Assembly (NCBI GenBank): GCA_030762895.1
Contig: CM061063.1
Span: 102,198,210-102,262,209 of the forward strand
Direction of reading: 5' to 3'
DNA length: 64,000 nucleotides
Origin: Sophora flavescens
Lineage: Eukaryota; Streptophyta; Magnoliopsida; Fabales; Fabaceae
Shown here: positions 10,513 through 22,197 of the stretch, one piece after another
Position numbering within the stretch: position 1 is the stretch's first letter
How the letters are laid out: each line of letters starts with the position of its first letter
The notes under the pieces: model-generated
Told to the model about the DNA's origin: nothing
The model's database searches: none
What the model saw: only the letters and a program-made list of their open reading frames with translations
Made by a program: the position numbers and the translations under genes

Positions 10513-11378
10513 CCTTCAGATGATGGGGAGATCAAGGAAGTGTTTCCTGATGAGCGTCTCTTAGCTATTTCCACTGCTCCATCGTATGCAGACATTGTTA
10601 ATTATCTCGCTGGTAATGTTGTCCCTACGCACTTCTCTTATCAACAGAAGAAGAAATTTTTTTCTGATGCTAAACACTATATGTGGGATGAACCTTATTT
10701 GTTTAAAGTATGTGGGGATAAAATGATTAGATGTTGTGTGCTTGCCGACGAGATACCTTATATGCTTGAACATTGTCATTCCAGGGAGATCGATGGTCAC
10801 TTTGGCCCTAATAGAACTGCATATAAAGTTTTGCAATGTGGTTTTTATTGGCCTACCATCTTTAAAGATGCACTTGAATTTGTGAATTCTTGTGATAGTT
10901 GCCAGCGTAGTGGTAATATTTCTAGGCGACAAGAGATGCCCTTGAATAATATTATGGTGTGTGACATTTTTGATGTTTGGGGAATTGATTTCACGGGACC
11001 TTTTCCTAAATCTTTTTTAAACGAATATATTCTTGTTGCTGTAGATTATGTTTCTAAATGGGTAGAAGCAGTGGCCTTACCCACTAATGATGCTCAAGTT
11101 GTGGTTAAATTTTTGAAAAAAAATATTTTTACACGATTTGACACGCCTAGAGCAATCATAAGTGATGGTGGCACCCATTTTTACAATAAACAATTTGAAA
11201 ATCTTTTGAGCAAATATGGTGTCACCCATAAAATAGCCACTCCCTATCACCCCAGACAAGTGGTCAAGTGGAAATTTCTAATAGGGAATTGAAGAGGATT
11301 TTGGAAAAAAATTGTTAGTGCATCCAGAAAAGATTGGTCTTTAAAATTGGATGATGCATTATGGGCATACAGGACTGC
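10513..11378 (+). pseudogene. Athila-B integrase, cut by the Tekay insertion
   Basis: Shows the HHCC zinc-binding region (CHSREIDGHFG ... CDSCQRSGN) and the catalytic core with WGIDFTGPF (first catalytic Asp present), ISDGGTHF (second Asp) and the Glu-containing region after a frameshift near 11260-11290. The frame ends at the conserved ALWAYRTA, exactly where the LTR TGTAACGCCCC begins at 11379. The rest of the integrase is not found on the far side of the Tekay element, so a deletion went with or followed the insertion. Confidence 0.88.
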
Positions 11379-14300
11379 TGTAACGCCCCCTCCCTCAGGG
11401 CATTACTTACGTAACACGTGCGGAATTTAAATTAAAAGATAATTTGCTGGTGCTTTCGAAAAATAAATTTATATAAGTATATAAGTGTCTGAAATTGGGT
11501 ATAACAATTTTGTCACGACTCCTAAGCCTTGATTGGCACACAGTCTTACTATCATAGTATGGCAAGCCTATTTAATTTAAAGAATATACTTGAGTAAAAG
11601 CTAGTATTTTACGAAAATTTCGACAGAGTCTCCTCTGTAATTCGGACATCCCAGGTAAAAGAACACCTGCTAAAATAATTACATTTTCACTCCAGAATTT
11701 CAGTTACACCAAATCCAACCGACAAAGAATATATATAAAAATAACAGTCATAACCATAAGCTTTACAAGACCAAAAGGAAAAGTTTAAGTTTTCTTTCAA
11801 AATAACGCTCTCCGAGCCATAAACATTTCATTTTGAAATAAAGGCTCTCTGAGCCATACTCATACATACTTATCAAAATAATCTAAGTCTCAAACCCTAA
11901 GCTGGTCATTCTAAAAGTTATTCCTGAGAAGAACTCACGTGATCGTTCCACAACCAAATACTTCGTCAAGCAACTAGATCTAAGTCTCTGAGTGACTTAG
12001 GAAGACTCCTCTGCACATCTGTACTAAAATACCCAAGGTACGATAGCAAACCGGAATAAACCTGATATGTTTGTAAGGGTGAGATACCGACAAATGGATA
12101 TATCACACACCAACCATATACATGATACATACATCACATAATCATATAAGCAGTTAAATCATGCATATACATAACATAACAGTGTTATATCAAAGGGTCT
12201 CAAACCCGCACAGTCAATCTTTTGAAAATATGCATGACACTTCAATCATCAGGCTCTAACTTAATCTCATGAGATATCAACACCGTTTTTCACTGGAGAA
12301 GTTAATTAGAGTTGGTCAAGCTCTAGCCCATCGGGCAGTTACCCCCTTACCCTCATGCATTAAGGTCTCAGGACGGACAACGTCACATGTGCCTCTTCAC
12401 TCGGTTTACATGGACAGACTCCCCAGATACCACCTTGTATCTGTTATAATCATCAATAGCACGTCTGCTTGGGGAAATGCACATGAGAAAATATTTTATT
12501 TAAAAGGATTTCTTTGTGTTCATCATTTTCATTGTCGCTGCTCAAGGCTAACGACTTAAATCATCATTTCCCCATCGCTTGAAAACTCAGAAACATAGGA
12601 CTCGTAGTCCGAATGCTCAATCACAATGCCCAAGACCGTGGCCACAGTCAAGGGTTGTGGTCGTAGAAAACAACCTTCATCTTTAATCATGTTCATCACA
12701 CGCGGTTAGAATACACAGTCCAACACAACGCGATTAGGATCTAAGTCCATAACATCATAACCAGGACTCGTAGTCCCGAATTCACACTGATTCAAGATCA
12801 CGTGCACATCACTGAATACTAGAGGCGACGTCTCGCGTACTAGATTCTCTTTCTTAAGTACTTATTTTTCGTTCAGTGAAAAACAAATTCAAAACCGAAT
12901 CCTCGATAACCTATCCAGGTCATCGGAAAGTTTCTAAAATATTTAGGAAAAACCTTTTCTTTGAAAATCTTTTATAAAGCATCTTTGAAATTCTTTTATC
13001 TTTGAAATATTTCCCCCAATAAGATATTGCCAAATAATCTTGAAAGTTTTCACTTGAAAACACATAGTTCGAAAAGGATTTTTCTCTTGTATAACAGTAG
13101 TACACCAAAACCATTTCAACATTTAAAACAAGTACTTTAAGTTATTGAGCTTTTGGAAAAGAACACCAATCCCTTCATCTTCAAAGCTTATTAAGGTTTT
13201 TAATCCTTATAACGGTTGAGCACAGACGCACGTCTGGCGTAGCAACTTTCAATCAACAACAGTATATATCATCAGTGCAATGCTAATATCACAGTTGAAA
13301 GCAGTTCATCACATATATGCATTTTATCATTTAGAACAAGTACAGTTCAACATCAGATAATAGCACAACAGTTCAAGTACATAAGATAATCAAGTAAGCT
13401 CAATCAACATATAACTATCCAGTTAAACACTTACACACATGCATACAGTTATTGAATATCCCTAGGCAAACTCCCCTTACCTTTGAAGACAAGTAAAGAA
13501 TCCTCGTCCTAATGCTCACGTTAGCTCATCTCTTCTCCATTAAGCAAGCATAGTCGTGTCCAATCGTCTCAGAGAGTAATTCCAATAATGCGCAACAACC
13601 AGAAATCAAGAAATTAATTTCACATGATCAAACACACATCCTAACTTAATCTAAACACTTAATCTAATTACCAAACAAGGTTATTTTCAAAGAAAATTAT
13701 GTTTGAAGCTCACGCTTCCTAATACCCTTTTAGAAAACTTTGTTTTGATTAAAAGATCTTGAAAAAGAACTTTGGAAATCATCCATTAAGAGTCCTAATT
13801 ACACTAAATCATAATTAATTTCATAAAAACATACCCAAATTCAAATAAAATCAAATTGAGGGTTTAGGGCTCATTATTAAAATTTAGGGAAACACAAACT
13901 CATAGTTGTGGTTGTGGTGGCTGTTGAGACGACCGGTGCGGCGGCGACGCGATTTCCGACGAGGTGGCAGTGGCGGTTCACGACGGAGAGACGCTCGCGC
14001 GACGACGGACCGAACGTATGGGTCGCGCGACTGTCACGGCTGTGCTGAGGTGGTGGTCGCGCGACTCCGGGTGGCGGTGCAGGGATGGCGCCGATCTGAA
14101 CAAAACAAGGAAGAGGGAGGAGAAAGATGAAGGAGGGAGGAAGAAGAAAAAGAAAGAAGAAAGAAGAAAGAAAGAAAGAAAGAAGGAGAAGAATCAGAGA
14201 AGAAAAGGGAGAAAGAGAGATAGCGTCGAGTGAGTGAGAGAAAAAGTGAGAAACTTAAGTTTTTATACTAACTATTTAGTAATAGGTACAAAATGAGTGA

Positions 14301-14743
14301 TAAATATTAGGCCTAAAATAAACATGTTTTTACTTTTTAGAATCTAAAAATAAAGATTGATAAGGATATGTTTTCGAAATTCAAATTAGAGTAAAGATTA
14401 ATAATTGAACTGATCCACTAAGAAAATACTCAGTCTAAAATTTAATCTCCGATAAATATCAAACCAAAATATTTTTAACTCTAAAATTAAATAGAATGAG
14501 AATATGAAAATGCTTTTCTCTTAATCATATTATGAAAAATATTTTTCTGTACCGGTATATTAGTGACAATAACGTAATTATTGTCTAGTAAGCGTGCATT
14601 CACTGAATTGAGTCAGTGCTAACGCACCCAATAAAATAATTTGAAGAGAGTAATTTAATTACTCAAACTAAACCACATAACATAATAAATTTAAACATCC
14701 AAATAAAATAATTAATCATAGGTGTAAAAACTAGGGTGTTACA
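11379..14743 (-). mobile_element. 3' LTR of a Tekay/Del-type chromovirus element (3,365 bp)
   Basis: On the minus strand it begins TGTAACACCCTAG (14743) and ends GGGGCGTTACA (11379), typical Tekay/Del LTR termini. Its left 1.07 kb matches 18366-19435 closely. The polypurine tract and hairpin adjoin it at 14744-14780. The middle is AT-rich. The short Arg-rich open frames at 13906-14233 come from low-complexity GC- and GA-rich DNA and are not a gene. Confidence 0.85.
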
Positions 14744-14780
14744 TTACTACCCCTCTTAAAAAATTTCGTCCTCGAAATTT
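14744..14780 (-). promoter_or_regulatory. Polypurine tract and GAGGAC-loop hairpin of the Tekay element
   Basis: Minus-strand order: AAATTTCGAGGACGAAATTT (14780-14761), a short T-run, AAGAGGGGTAGTAA (14757-14744), then the LTR start TGTAACACCC. The first 20 nt form a perfect 7-bp stem closing the loop GAGGAC. An equivalent conserved sequence is well known at Del/Tekay 3' ends. The same loop in the same position recurs in the Athila elements of this window. Confidence 0.85.
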
Positions 14781-17700
14781 CGTAGCATAAAACTACACAG
14801 GATTTTGTAATCACACTTTAACTCTAAAATCTTGCTTTATATTCTCATCGCTTCATTCCTTTCATCTATAACACTATAACATGATCGATTCTTAGGGCCA
14901 TTCTATTTATCCTCGAGACTTTTCACTACCGCATTATCCCCACTACCTTTGATATTTCATCTTAGTCTATTACACTTTAAAGAACAAAATCAACGCTTAA
15001 TCTCCTCATTTAACTTTCTCAATACAAATCCATTAGGAAAAACTTTCTCCAATATCTAACTTTCACAGCTAACATCAAAACCAACACTAACTTTACCATA
15101 ACATCAATTAACCTCCTACTCAAGAGATGCAATCATAGTCTTAGTCCATTTGGGCTTAGTCTACTCTTTTAGTCATACCAAATTCACACTTTTCAAATCT
15201 CCAATCAAAACGTCATAACATTCCCAAATTGCACATGATATACTTTGCGCCAAAAACCTAAGAAATTTAATCTTATTAAAATTGAACCTTACCACACCCA
15301 ACATAGTCCGTTCTCTTCTTAATTCCTCTCGGATCTTTTGCCTACTTCGATTTCATATCCTTCATTTGACTCTCATTTTCAATTTAGTTCTCAAGCCCCG
15401 TTAGTATCCCTGGTTTAAGAAATTTCCCATGCACATCTACCCTCTTTGCCCAAGAAAATTCACAACTAACAATTTATCCATCTGAAGACATAGTTCTATC
15501 ACTTATGCAAGGGAATGCTTGTATCATATATGCCCTTAGCTTATATATTTGCAACCGAGAAAAGATATTATAAAATAGAGTTTCTCTAAGGCCATTACCC
15601 CTAAGAGTTGCACCAAAACAAAGCCAAGAAATCTAGGTGGACACTCCCTAATGGCAATCTTGGATTTAAAATATCTAGTTTCCACTATGGATCATCAACC
15701 ACACTTTTTTTTTTACCAAAAATAAGACTTCAAAGATTATAAACATTTCACCATAGCTTATCACACTCGAAAGACACAATCAACACTTAATCACTTCTTG
15801 CCTCAAAATTTGTCTACTAGCAAAACTTCTTCAACACCTTATCCTCACAACGAACATCAAGTTCAACACTTACTCTATCACGTATATCAACTTTCCACCC
15901 AAAGCACACAATTATAGTCTTAGTTTTCTTTGAATATATTCCACCACTCCAAATTATATCATAGTCATTCATTTCAATCTTAAAGAATACGATTACATTT
16001 CTCCATGCAACTACAACCAAAAGGAATCACTTCAACTTGAATTATCCAAAATCATAATTCTTAAACTTTTCTAACTACTTAGTTTCACTCAAGAACTCCT
16101 TTTTACTATTTCCGTTCAAATTAAGGAAAACCACCATATACTTTTCCGTTAATCCTCCGACTCACTAAGTCAACATTAACCATAAACATTGATCACCACT
16201 CTAAATTCCTTTAATGATATATCTGCCTCGATCATGATAAAATCCATTGTAATCATCTCACTCAATGACGTTGAACTTAAGGGTCCTCATAGTACCATTC
16301 ACATCTATACACTAACGAAACTCCTATCAACTCTGGTTCGTCCTACCATAGAGATGGCAAAAATTTAGGTACCACACTATCTCCCAGCTAACCTGCTAAG
16401 GATAGGTAATCTCATTACTTATCCATCCCACTGAGGATGATCAATTAGACTTAGTCTCAACTTAGTCTTCAACACTTAAAGTAAACTTAACCGACACAGG
16501 TTGATAAACTTCCGTTTTTCATCTGAAACAACACTTGAAGATACTCCATGAAATCTGAACAATCCTCTGATACATTATTCGGTTCACTAACACTGCATAG
16601 TGGATCTTAACTTGTAAGAAGGGTGTAGACTTCACCAGTCGATCAACGATCACTTGAATTCAAACAAAACTCGTGTAAGTCCTCAGCAAACTCATAACAA
16701 GAATTGAAGGAATGTCAACATCTCAACAAGGAAGGTTTCAATTGTACATCTTGATGTGGAGATATCCAACTCATGACTGATGAGATAGGTCACACATCGA
16801 CGACATTTGGAAAATACGTAGAACTAAAATGATCAATGACGAAAAGTACGATCGAACCGCAATAAGACAAGACCTTGGTGATCATAAAAGAATTTCTCAA
16901 GAAAAGAAATTTTTTTTCGGGATTTCACTTTCACATAAGCATAGAAAAGAACTTCATTAATTTGAAGGATATCGGAACATCCAAGATGGAAAAACATCAT
17001 TCCATCAGGTTCGTGGATGTAAAAATGCATGATCAATACACATTTACAAACATGAATCTAATAAAGTTCATTCTTCCACAAGAATCTTCCAACGGATTCA
17101 AAGAATCAAGGGGTGAATAATGTCTAATCCCAAGAGGATTAATTCTTATTCTTAATACAAAGAATTTACAAAATGATGACTTTCACCTCTATCAAAAATA
17201 GAAGTGACGAAACTGAGTTTCACCAAGAAACTTCTGCTATCACGAAATTATTTGTGTTATAACTCAAGAAATAGTCATAACCACTTCTCTCAACAAAATG
17301 TGAAAGTATCCATACCAATCGATTCCTTTAAACCAATTCACTCAAATGTCTAATACATCGAGGATCATTTGAAAGTGTGAGTACGACTTCTCACAACAAA
17401 GAAATGAATAATTGGAAATTTATGAATCAGCATAACTAATTCATGAGTCCTGACAGACTGCAAATTAAAATCAGAAGATATGTCTGACACATACCAACTT
17501 CACCGTTGTGATTATCTAATACAACCACAGGATTTGAGGAATAATTGTCAACTGACAAACACAAGAGAATCAAAGGGTACAATGAAGAATTCCTCAATCA
17601 CGAGACACTCACCCAAGATCGAAAATCCACTCGATTCATCTTGGTTCCAACCAACATACACATCTTTCTAGCCAAGCTTAGTATGACCACCTTGAATTGG

Positions 17701-18349
17701 GTACGATCCTGAACAGCTTAATCAATCGATCAAACATGCAAAGAGTTGATCTTTGAGTAGATGACAACTCCTCACAATAGATTTACCAAATCACTACGCA
17801 AGTCAGAAAATACTTGTTCATAATTCGTCATTTTACCTAGCTGTCCGAAATCTAGACGGTGACACGAGCCTTCACACAACATTGGTGCTTCACAAGGAAA
17901 ACACTCTGTCTAACAAACGGTTCAGACCACCGATCTTTCAGTTGAATGAGTCATCTAACTCGTTTTAACTTCGTAGGCAACATCCTACACAAAGCGACAG
18001 AGATCTGACCGAATCCAGAAACTAGATCAATCAAAAATCAATGTCCTTTGCTAACCATAAACCTAGAATATTTCCAGGGAACACTCCCGGAAAAACCCTT
18101 TACACAAGCACCTTGTTTCAATGTCGAACCACGATTCGCAAGGATAATCGAATGTCATATTCGAACCCAAGTAACATTCAAGATCTAAGGTATCCCAGGA
18201 CATAAAGCCCTTGGAAAACCATCAAGAAACATATACTTGTGCGTCAACACACATTGCTTCAACAAGAAACAATTCAAACAAGAGCCAACCATAGATCACA
18301 CAACAAAACTTAACAGACCTATTCCCCAAAGATCCCGAAAGACTCGACC
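14781..18349 (-). pseudogene. Degenerate internal region of the Tekay element
   Basis: 3.6 kb between PBS and polypurine tract, much shorter than a full gag-pol. No long frame survives on either strand. Around 16610-16700 the minus strand still shows a mutated integrase start (a VIVDRLVKST-like segment after a frameshift), the position expected for a chromovirus integrase core. The rest is too decayed to assign by eye. Probably a mutated, internally deleted copy. Confidence 0.5.
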
Positions 18350-18362
18350 GGCTCTGATACCA
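18350..18362 (-). promoter_or_regulatory. tRNA-Met primer-binding site of the Tekay element
   Basis: Reverse complement TGGTATCAGAGCC, the standard initiator-tRNA-Met primer site, three bases from the LTR end at 18366. It fixes the element orientation as minus and identifies the flanking LTR as the 5' LTR. Confidence 0.9.
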
Positions 18363-18365
18363 CCT

Positions 18366-19435
18366 TGTAACGCCCCATCCCTCAGGGCATTACTTACGTA
18401 ACACGTGCGGAATTTAAATTAAAAGATAATTTGCTGGTGCTTTCGAAAAATAAATTTATATAAGTATATAAGTGTCTGAAATTGGGTATAAAAATTTTGT
18501 CACGACTCCTAAGCCTTGATTGGCACACAGTCTTACTATCATAGTATGGCAAGCCTATTTAATTTAAAGAATATACTTGAGTAAAAGCTAGTATTTTACG
18601 AAAATTTCGACAGAGTCTCCTCTGTAATTCGGACATCCCAGGTAAAAGAACACCGCTAAAATAATTACATTTTCACCTGCACTTTCAGTTACACCAAATC
18701 CAACCAGACAGCAATATATATAAAAATAACAGTCATAACCATAAGCTTTACAAGACCAAAAGGAAAAGTTTAAGTTTTCTTTCAAAATAACGCTCTCCGA
18801 GCCATAAACATTTCATTTTGAAATAAAGGCTCTCCGAGCCATACTCATACATACTTATCAAAATAATCTAAGTCTCAAACCCTAAGCTGATCATTCTAAA
18901 AGTTATTCCTGAGAAGAACTCACGTGATCGTTCCACAACCAAATACTTCGTCAAGCAACTAGATCTAAGTCTCTGAGTGACTTAGGAAGACTCCTCTGCA
19001 CATCTGTACTAAAATACCCAAGGTACGATAGCAAACCGGAAGAAACCTGATATGTTTGTAAGGGTGAGATACCGACAAATGGATATATCACACAACAACC
19101 ATATACATGATACATACATCACATAATCATATAAGCAGTTAAATCATGCATATACATAACATAACAGTGTTATATCAAAGGGTCTCAAACCCGCACAGTC
19201 AATCTTTTGAAAATATGCATGACACTTCAATCATCAGGCTCTAACTTAATCTCATGAGATATCAACACCGTTTTTCACTGGAGAAGTTAATTAGAGTTGG
19301 TCAAGCTCTAGCCCATCGGGCAGTTACCCCCTTACCCTCATGCATTAAGGTCTCAGGACGGGCAACGTCACATGTGCCTCTTCACTCGGTTTACATGGAC
19401 AGACTCCCCAGATACCACCTTGTATATGTTATACA
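18366..19435 (-). mobile_element. Truncated 5' LTR of the Tekay element (1,070 bp)
   Basis: Matches 11379-12443 nearly base for base and then stops, so it lacks about 2.3 kb of U3 that the 3' LTR has. It is joined at 19435 to Athila-B intron sequence rather than to the interrupted integrase. A deletion removed the LTR start, the target duplication, the end of pol and the upstream leader. Confidence 0.85.
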
Positions 19436-19819
19436 TGATTTGTGATTTGGAGGTCGGGTTATGCTGAACTGGGTTTGAACTTGCTTGATTACTGTTGTAA
19501 CCGTGCTAACTTACACATATTAATCAGCTATCAAACCTCCATAGTATCTTGGTTTTGGGGATTTTTGGGGTTACAAACCTGCAGTGCTGTTATTTTCATT
19601 ATGTTTCCTTTGGTATTCTGAGACTAGTGTAGGTGTTGCTTACTTGACATTCTACACATATTAATGCTGGATTACTGCTGAATGCATGTCTGTGAACTTT
19701 GAATTATCCTGATGATTATGTGGTTTTGGTGCTCTTGTATTTTATTTAGGTATGATAGGGATTAACTTATGCATTATTGCTTGGTTCTTTGGACTGATAT
19801 AGTAATTTTGCATTTTCAG
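19436..19819 (+). other. Remaining intron 3' part before the Athila-B extra ORF
   Basis: The first 50 bp repeat the intron text seen at 6860-7005 (ACATGATTTGTGATTTGGAGG and GGTTTGAACTTGCTTG), with a 93-bp deletion between the two blocks. The region ends in a strong acceptor, TTTTGCATTTTCAG (to 19819), five bases before the ATG at 19825. No coding sequence inside. Confidence 0.6.
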
Positions 19820-19824
19820 GAACT

Positions 19825-20922
19825 ATGCCGCCTAAGCATCAGCGCCCTACTGATAGGACCAGTACTTCTCGAGTTGCTCCTCCTGATGTCTCTGTCGCCC
19901 ACACGCTGGTATTTGAATCTTGTATGCATCAGGAGCGATTTGAAATACTTCAGAAGTTCCAGCTTGTCCCAGCCAAATGTCTCGATGCTCAGACCATTGA
20001 TGACTTTGGTGTCCGTAGGCAGATTGAGGGTTATTTATGTAGCGCCGGATGGGAGCATCTAGCTGCCATTCACTGTGATGCTTATCGAGAGCCCACTCTC
20101 GAATTTTGGGTGACATTGAACTTTGATTGCTCGGTGCAAAGCCCGGAGGAGCCTGCTACCATTGGATTCCGTCTTAATCGGCGTAACTTTTGCATGTCGT
20201 TGACTGAGTTTAATATTCACATGGGCTTTGAGACAACTGCTTCTGTGCAGACCCCAGCCTACCAGGGGGTCCTATTTTCTCCTTCGCCTGATTTCTTTGA
20301 TGCCATCTTTTGGACAGAGATTAGCCGGCCAGGACAACCTTATAATCCTAGTCAGAGTAAGGCCTCTATGCTTTGTGACCCCGTGCTCCGATGGTTGCAT
20401 CGATTCATATCTCATGTCATTAATGGTCGTTCTCAGAGCACGACCGTTGTGACTAAGATGGACTTGTTCTTTCTATGGTGCTTAGTGCATGGCAACCGCT
20501 GCAACCTGGGATACTTATTCTTGTAGCATCTGAGGAAACAGGAGAAGCCCAAGGGTAGGGACCAACAACGATATTTTACCTTGGGTTCTTACATTAAACA
20601 TCTGGCTCGTAACCTTGCTGCCTTGCACCCGGATGTCACACATGCAATCCCCATGGAGCCTATTGATCGAGACTTGTTACTTCGTATGGGCGTTGTTCAT
20701 TAATTTCGACCCGGGCATTTTGCATTACTCAGGGCTGCTCCAGTTGACCCTCAGGAGGCCGATGTAGATGCTGGTGATGATGATGATGTTCCTGCACTGC
20801 CTCCTCCTACTATGGATGATATTGTGGCTCACTTAGATCGTATGGAGGTAGATATACATCGACGACTTGACCAGCTCTTCCAGTTGATTCAGGCCCGCCT
20901 GCCGCCTCTTCCACTTCAGTGA
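19825..20922 (+). pseudogene. Athila-B extra ORF (ATHILA ORF-1 / putative plant transposon protein)
   Basis: 365-codon frame starting MPPKHQRPTDR right after a splice acceptor. The N-terminal half has the pattern of the plant transposon protein family found downstream of pol in Athila elements: RFEILQKFQLVP, then a GWEHL segment, then PTLEFWVTLNF, then TIGFRLNRRNF. Its role is unknown; it has been compared with env-like ORFs by position only. The tail is acidic (DAGDDDD) with a short C-terminal helix-forming stretch. Two in-frame stops (TAG 20524-20526 and TAA about 20701) make it a pseudogene. Its homologue in element A is at 49129-50334. Confidence 0.75.
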
Positions 20923-21031
20923 CTGTATTTCTCTCCTTTGTCCTCTGATGACCTTCACCATGTGTCGAATCACTTCAGGGAAGTTTCACTCTTCTTTTTC
21001 TTTTGGTGATGGTTTTATTTTTGCTATTTTG

Positions 21032-21067
21032 ACATTGAGGACATTGTTGGGTTTAAGTGTAGGTGGT
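21032..21067 (+). promoter_or_regulatory. Internal copy of the hairpin plus polypurine-tract module, Athila-B
   Basis: ACATTGAGGACATTGT (21032-21047; imperfect stem, loop GAGGAC), a 7-nt spacer, then AAGTGTAGGTGGT (21055-21067). The 13-mer is identical to the terminal polypurine tract of this family (minus strand, 5070-5058). It lies about 110 bp after the stop of the extra ORF, not next to an LTR. Confidence 0.65.
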
Positions 21068-21071
21068 GGGG

Positions 21072-22188
21072 TCCGATTAATTACCCCATTTATTTTTGAA
21101 AATGTGAAGAACTACACTTGAGTATTGTGAACAATTAGGCAAGATGTGACTTTGAATTTTTCGAATAAATGTTAGGCAGATAGAGATATTTTTCGAAGGG
21201 CACCTCATTGCTTATGAGAGATTGTTTTGTAAAGCGATCTTTTTCCAGTTTGATATGACATGATGTGATCCTAGTTGAAAATTAGCCTGTTTGCTTGCAT
21301 TTGGTTTTCTTCTCAACTTAGCCCCAGAAAGTATGTTTTGTGCCAAATTGATTGGATTTTCATTTTGAATCCAATTTTCTTTTGGGAGTGATACTTCTCT
21401 AGGTTTATGTGTTCTAGAACTTGCTTTGATATCTTGTTGAGACTTCAATAATTCGCATGCATGCTTGAAGGTGATTAAGGCGATTAGGATTTATTTTTCT
21501 TGACCTCCTGAGTTGCGTTGACAAAATTATTCCCTTAGTTGCCCCATTTGAGCTTGATATGAAATTTCCTTGCTTACCCCTTTTTGAGAATTTCAGGTTG
21601 AATGTATTTGATTATTTTGATTATTCTTGACATTGGGTGAAGCACGTAAATGGGTTGATAAAAGGTCATTGAAGGTTTTCTGTGTGTTGATGGGTAGAAA
21701 AGCAGAAAGCGATAAAAAAGACAAAAAAAAAAAAAGAAAAAGAAAAAAAAGAAAGGAAAAATCAATCCATATGGATTCAAATAAAAAATATGATAAAAGG
21801 AAGATTTTTGGTGAAGTATAATGGAAATAAGGTTGTAAGTGAAAGATTATTTTGTGCTTGTGCATTAAGCTTCACTTGTTTTCTTTTCAACCTGATTTTA
21901 TTATGGTGTGACTTATCCTAAATATCTCCATCCTTTTTATCCTACCTATTATTGTTCCCACGTAGCCCCGTTACAACCATTGCAAGTCCTTTTGATTCAT
22001 GTTGTGCATGTGAATAAGAAAGTAGAGATGAGATTGACAATCAACCCTACGGTAACGCATCTTCCTAGAAGAAGTTTGGAGTGATCTCTTTGTCCTTAAT
22101 CAGTCGAGTGATGGAAAGTTGAGTGACCTTATTTGTTGATTAGGAAGTGATGCTAGTTAAACTCAAGCTTCTAATTGTACTAGGTACC
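21072..22188 (+). repeat. Athila-B 3' UTR, right arm of the 1.1-kb inverted repeat
   Basis: Continues naturally from the extra ORF and is a near-identical inverted copy of 5213-6327. A 78-codon open frame is unchanged between the arms and a 90-codon frame differs at one residue, which indicates very few substitutions; neither is a gene. It contains an A/G low-complexity run (about 21713-21760). It ends at ACTAGGTAC, about 155 bp short of where the polypurine tract should be, and a few bases later the next LTR begins. Confidence 0.9.
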
Positions 22189-22197
22189 CGAGAAGGG

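Noticed and set aside
13906..14233. Arg- and Lys-rich open frames.
   Set aside because: GC-rich then GA-rich low-complexity DNA within the Tekay LTR; no codon or domain signal.
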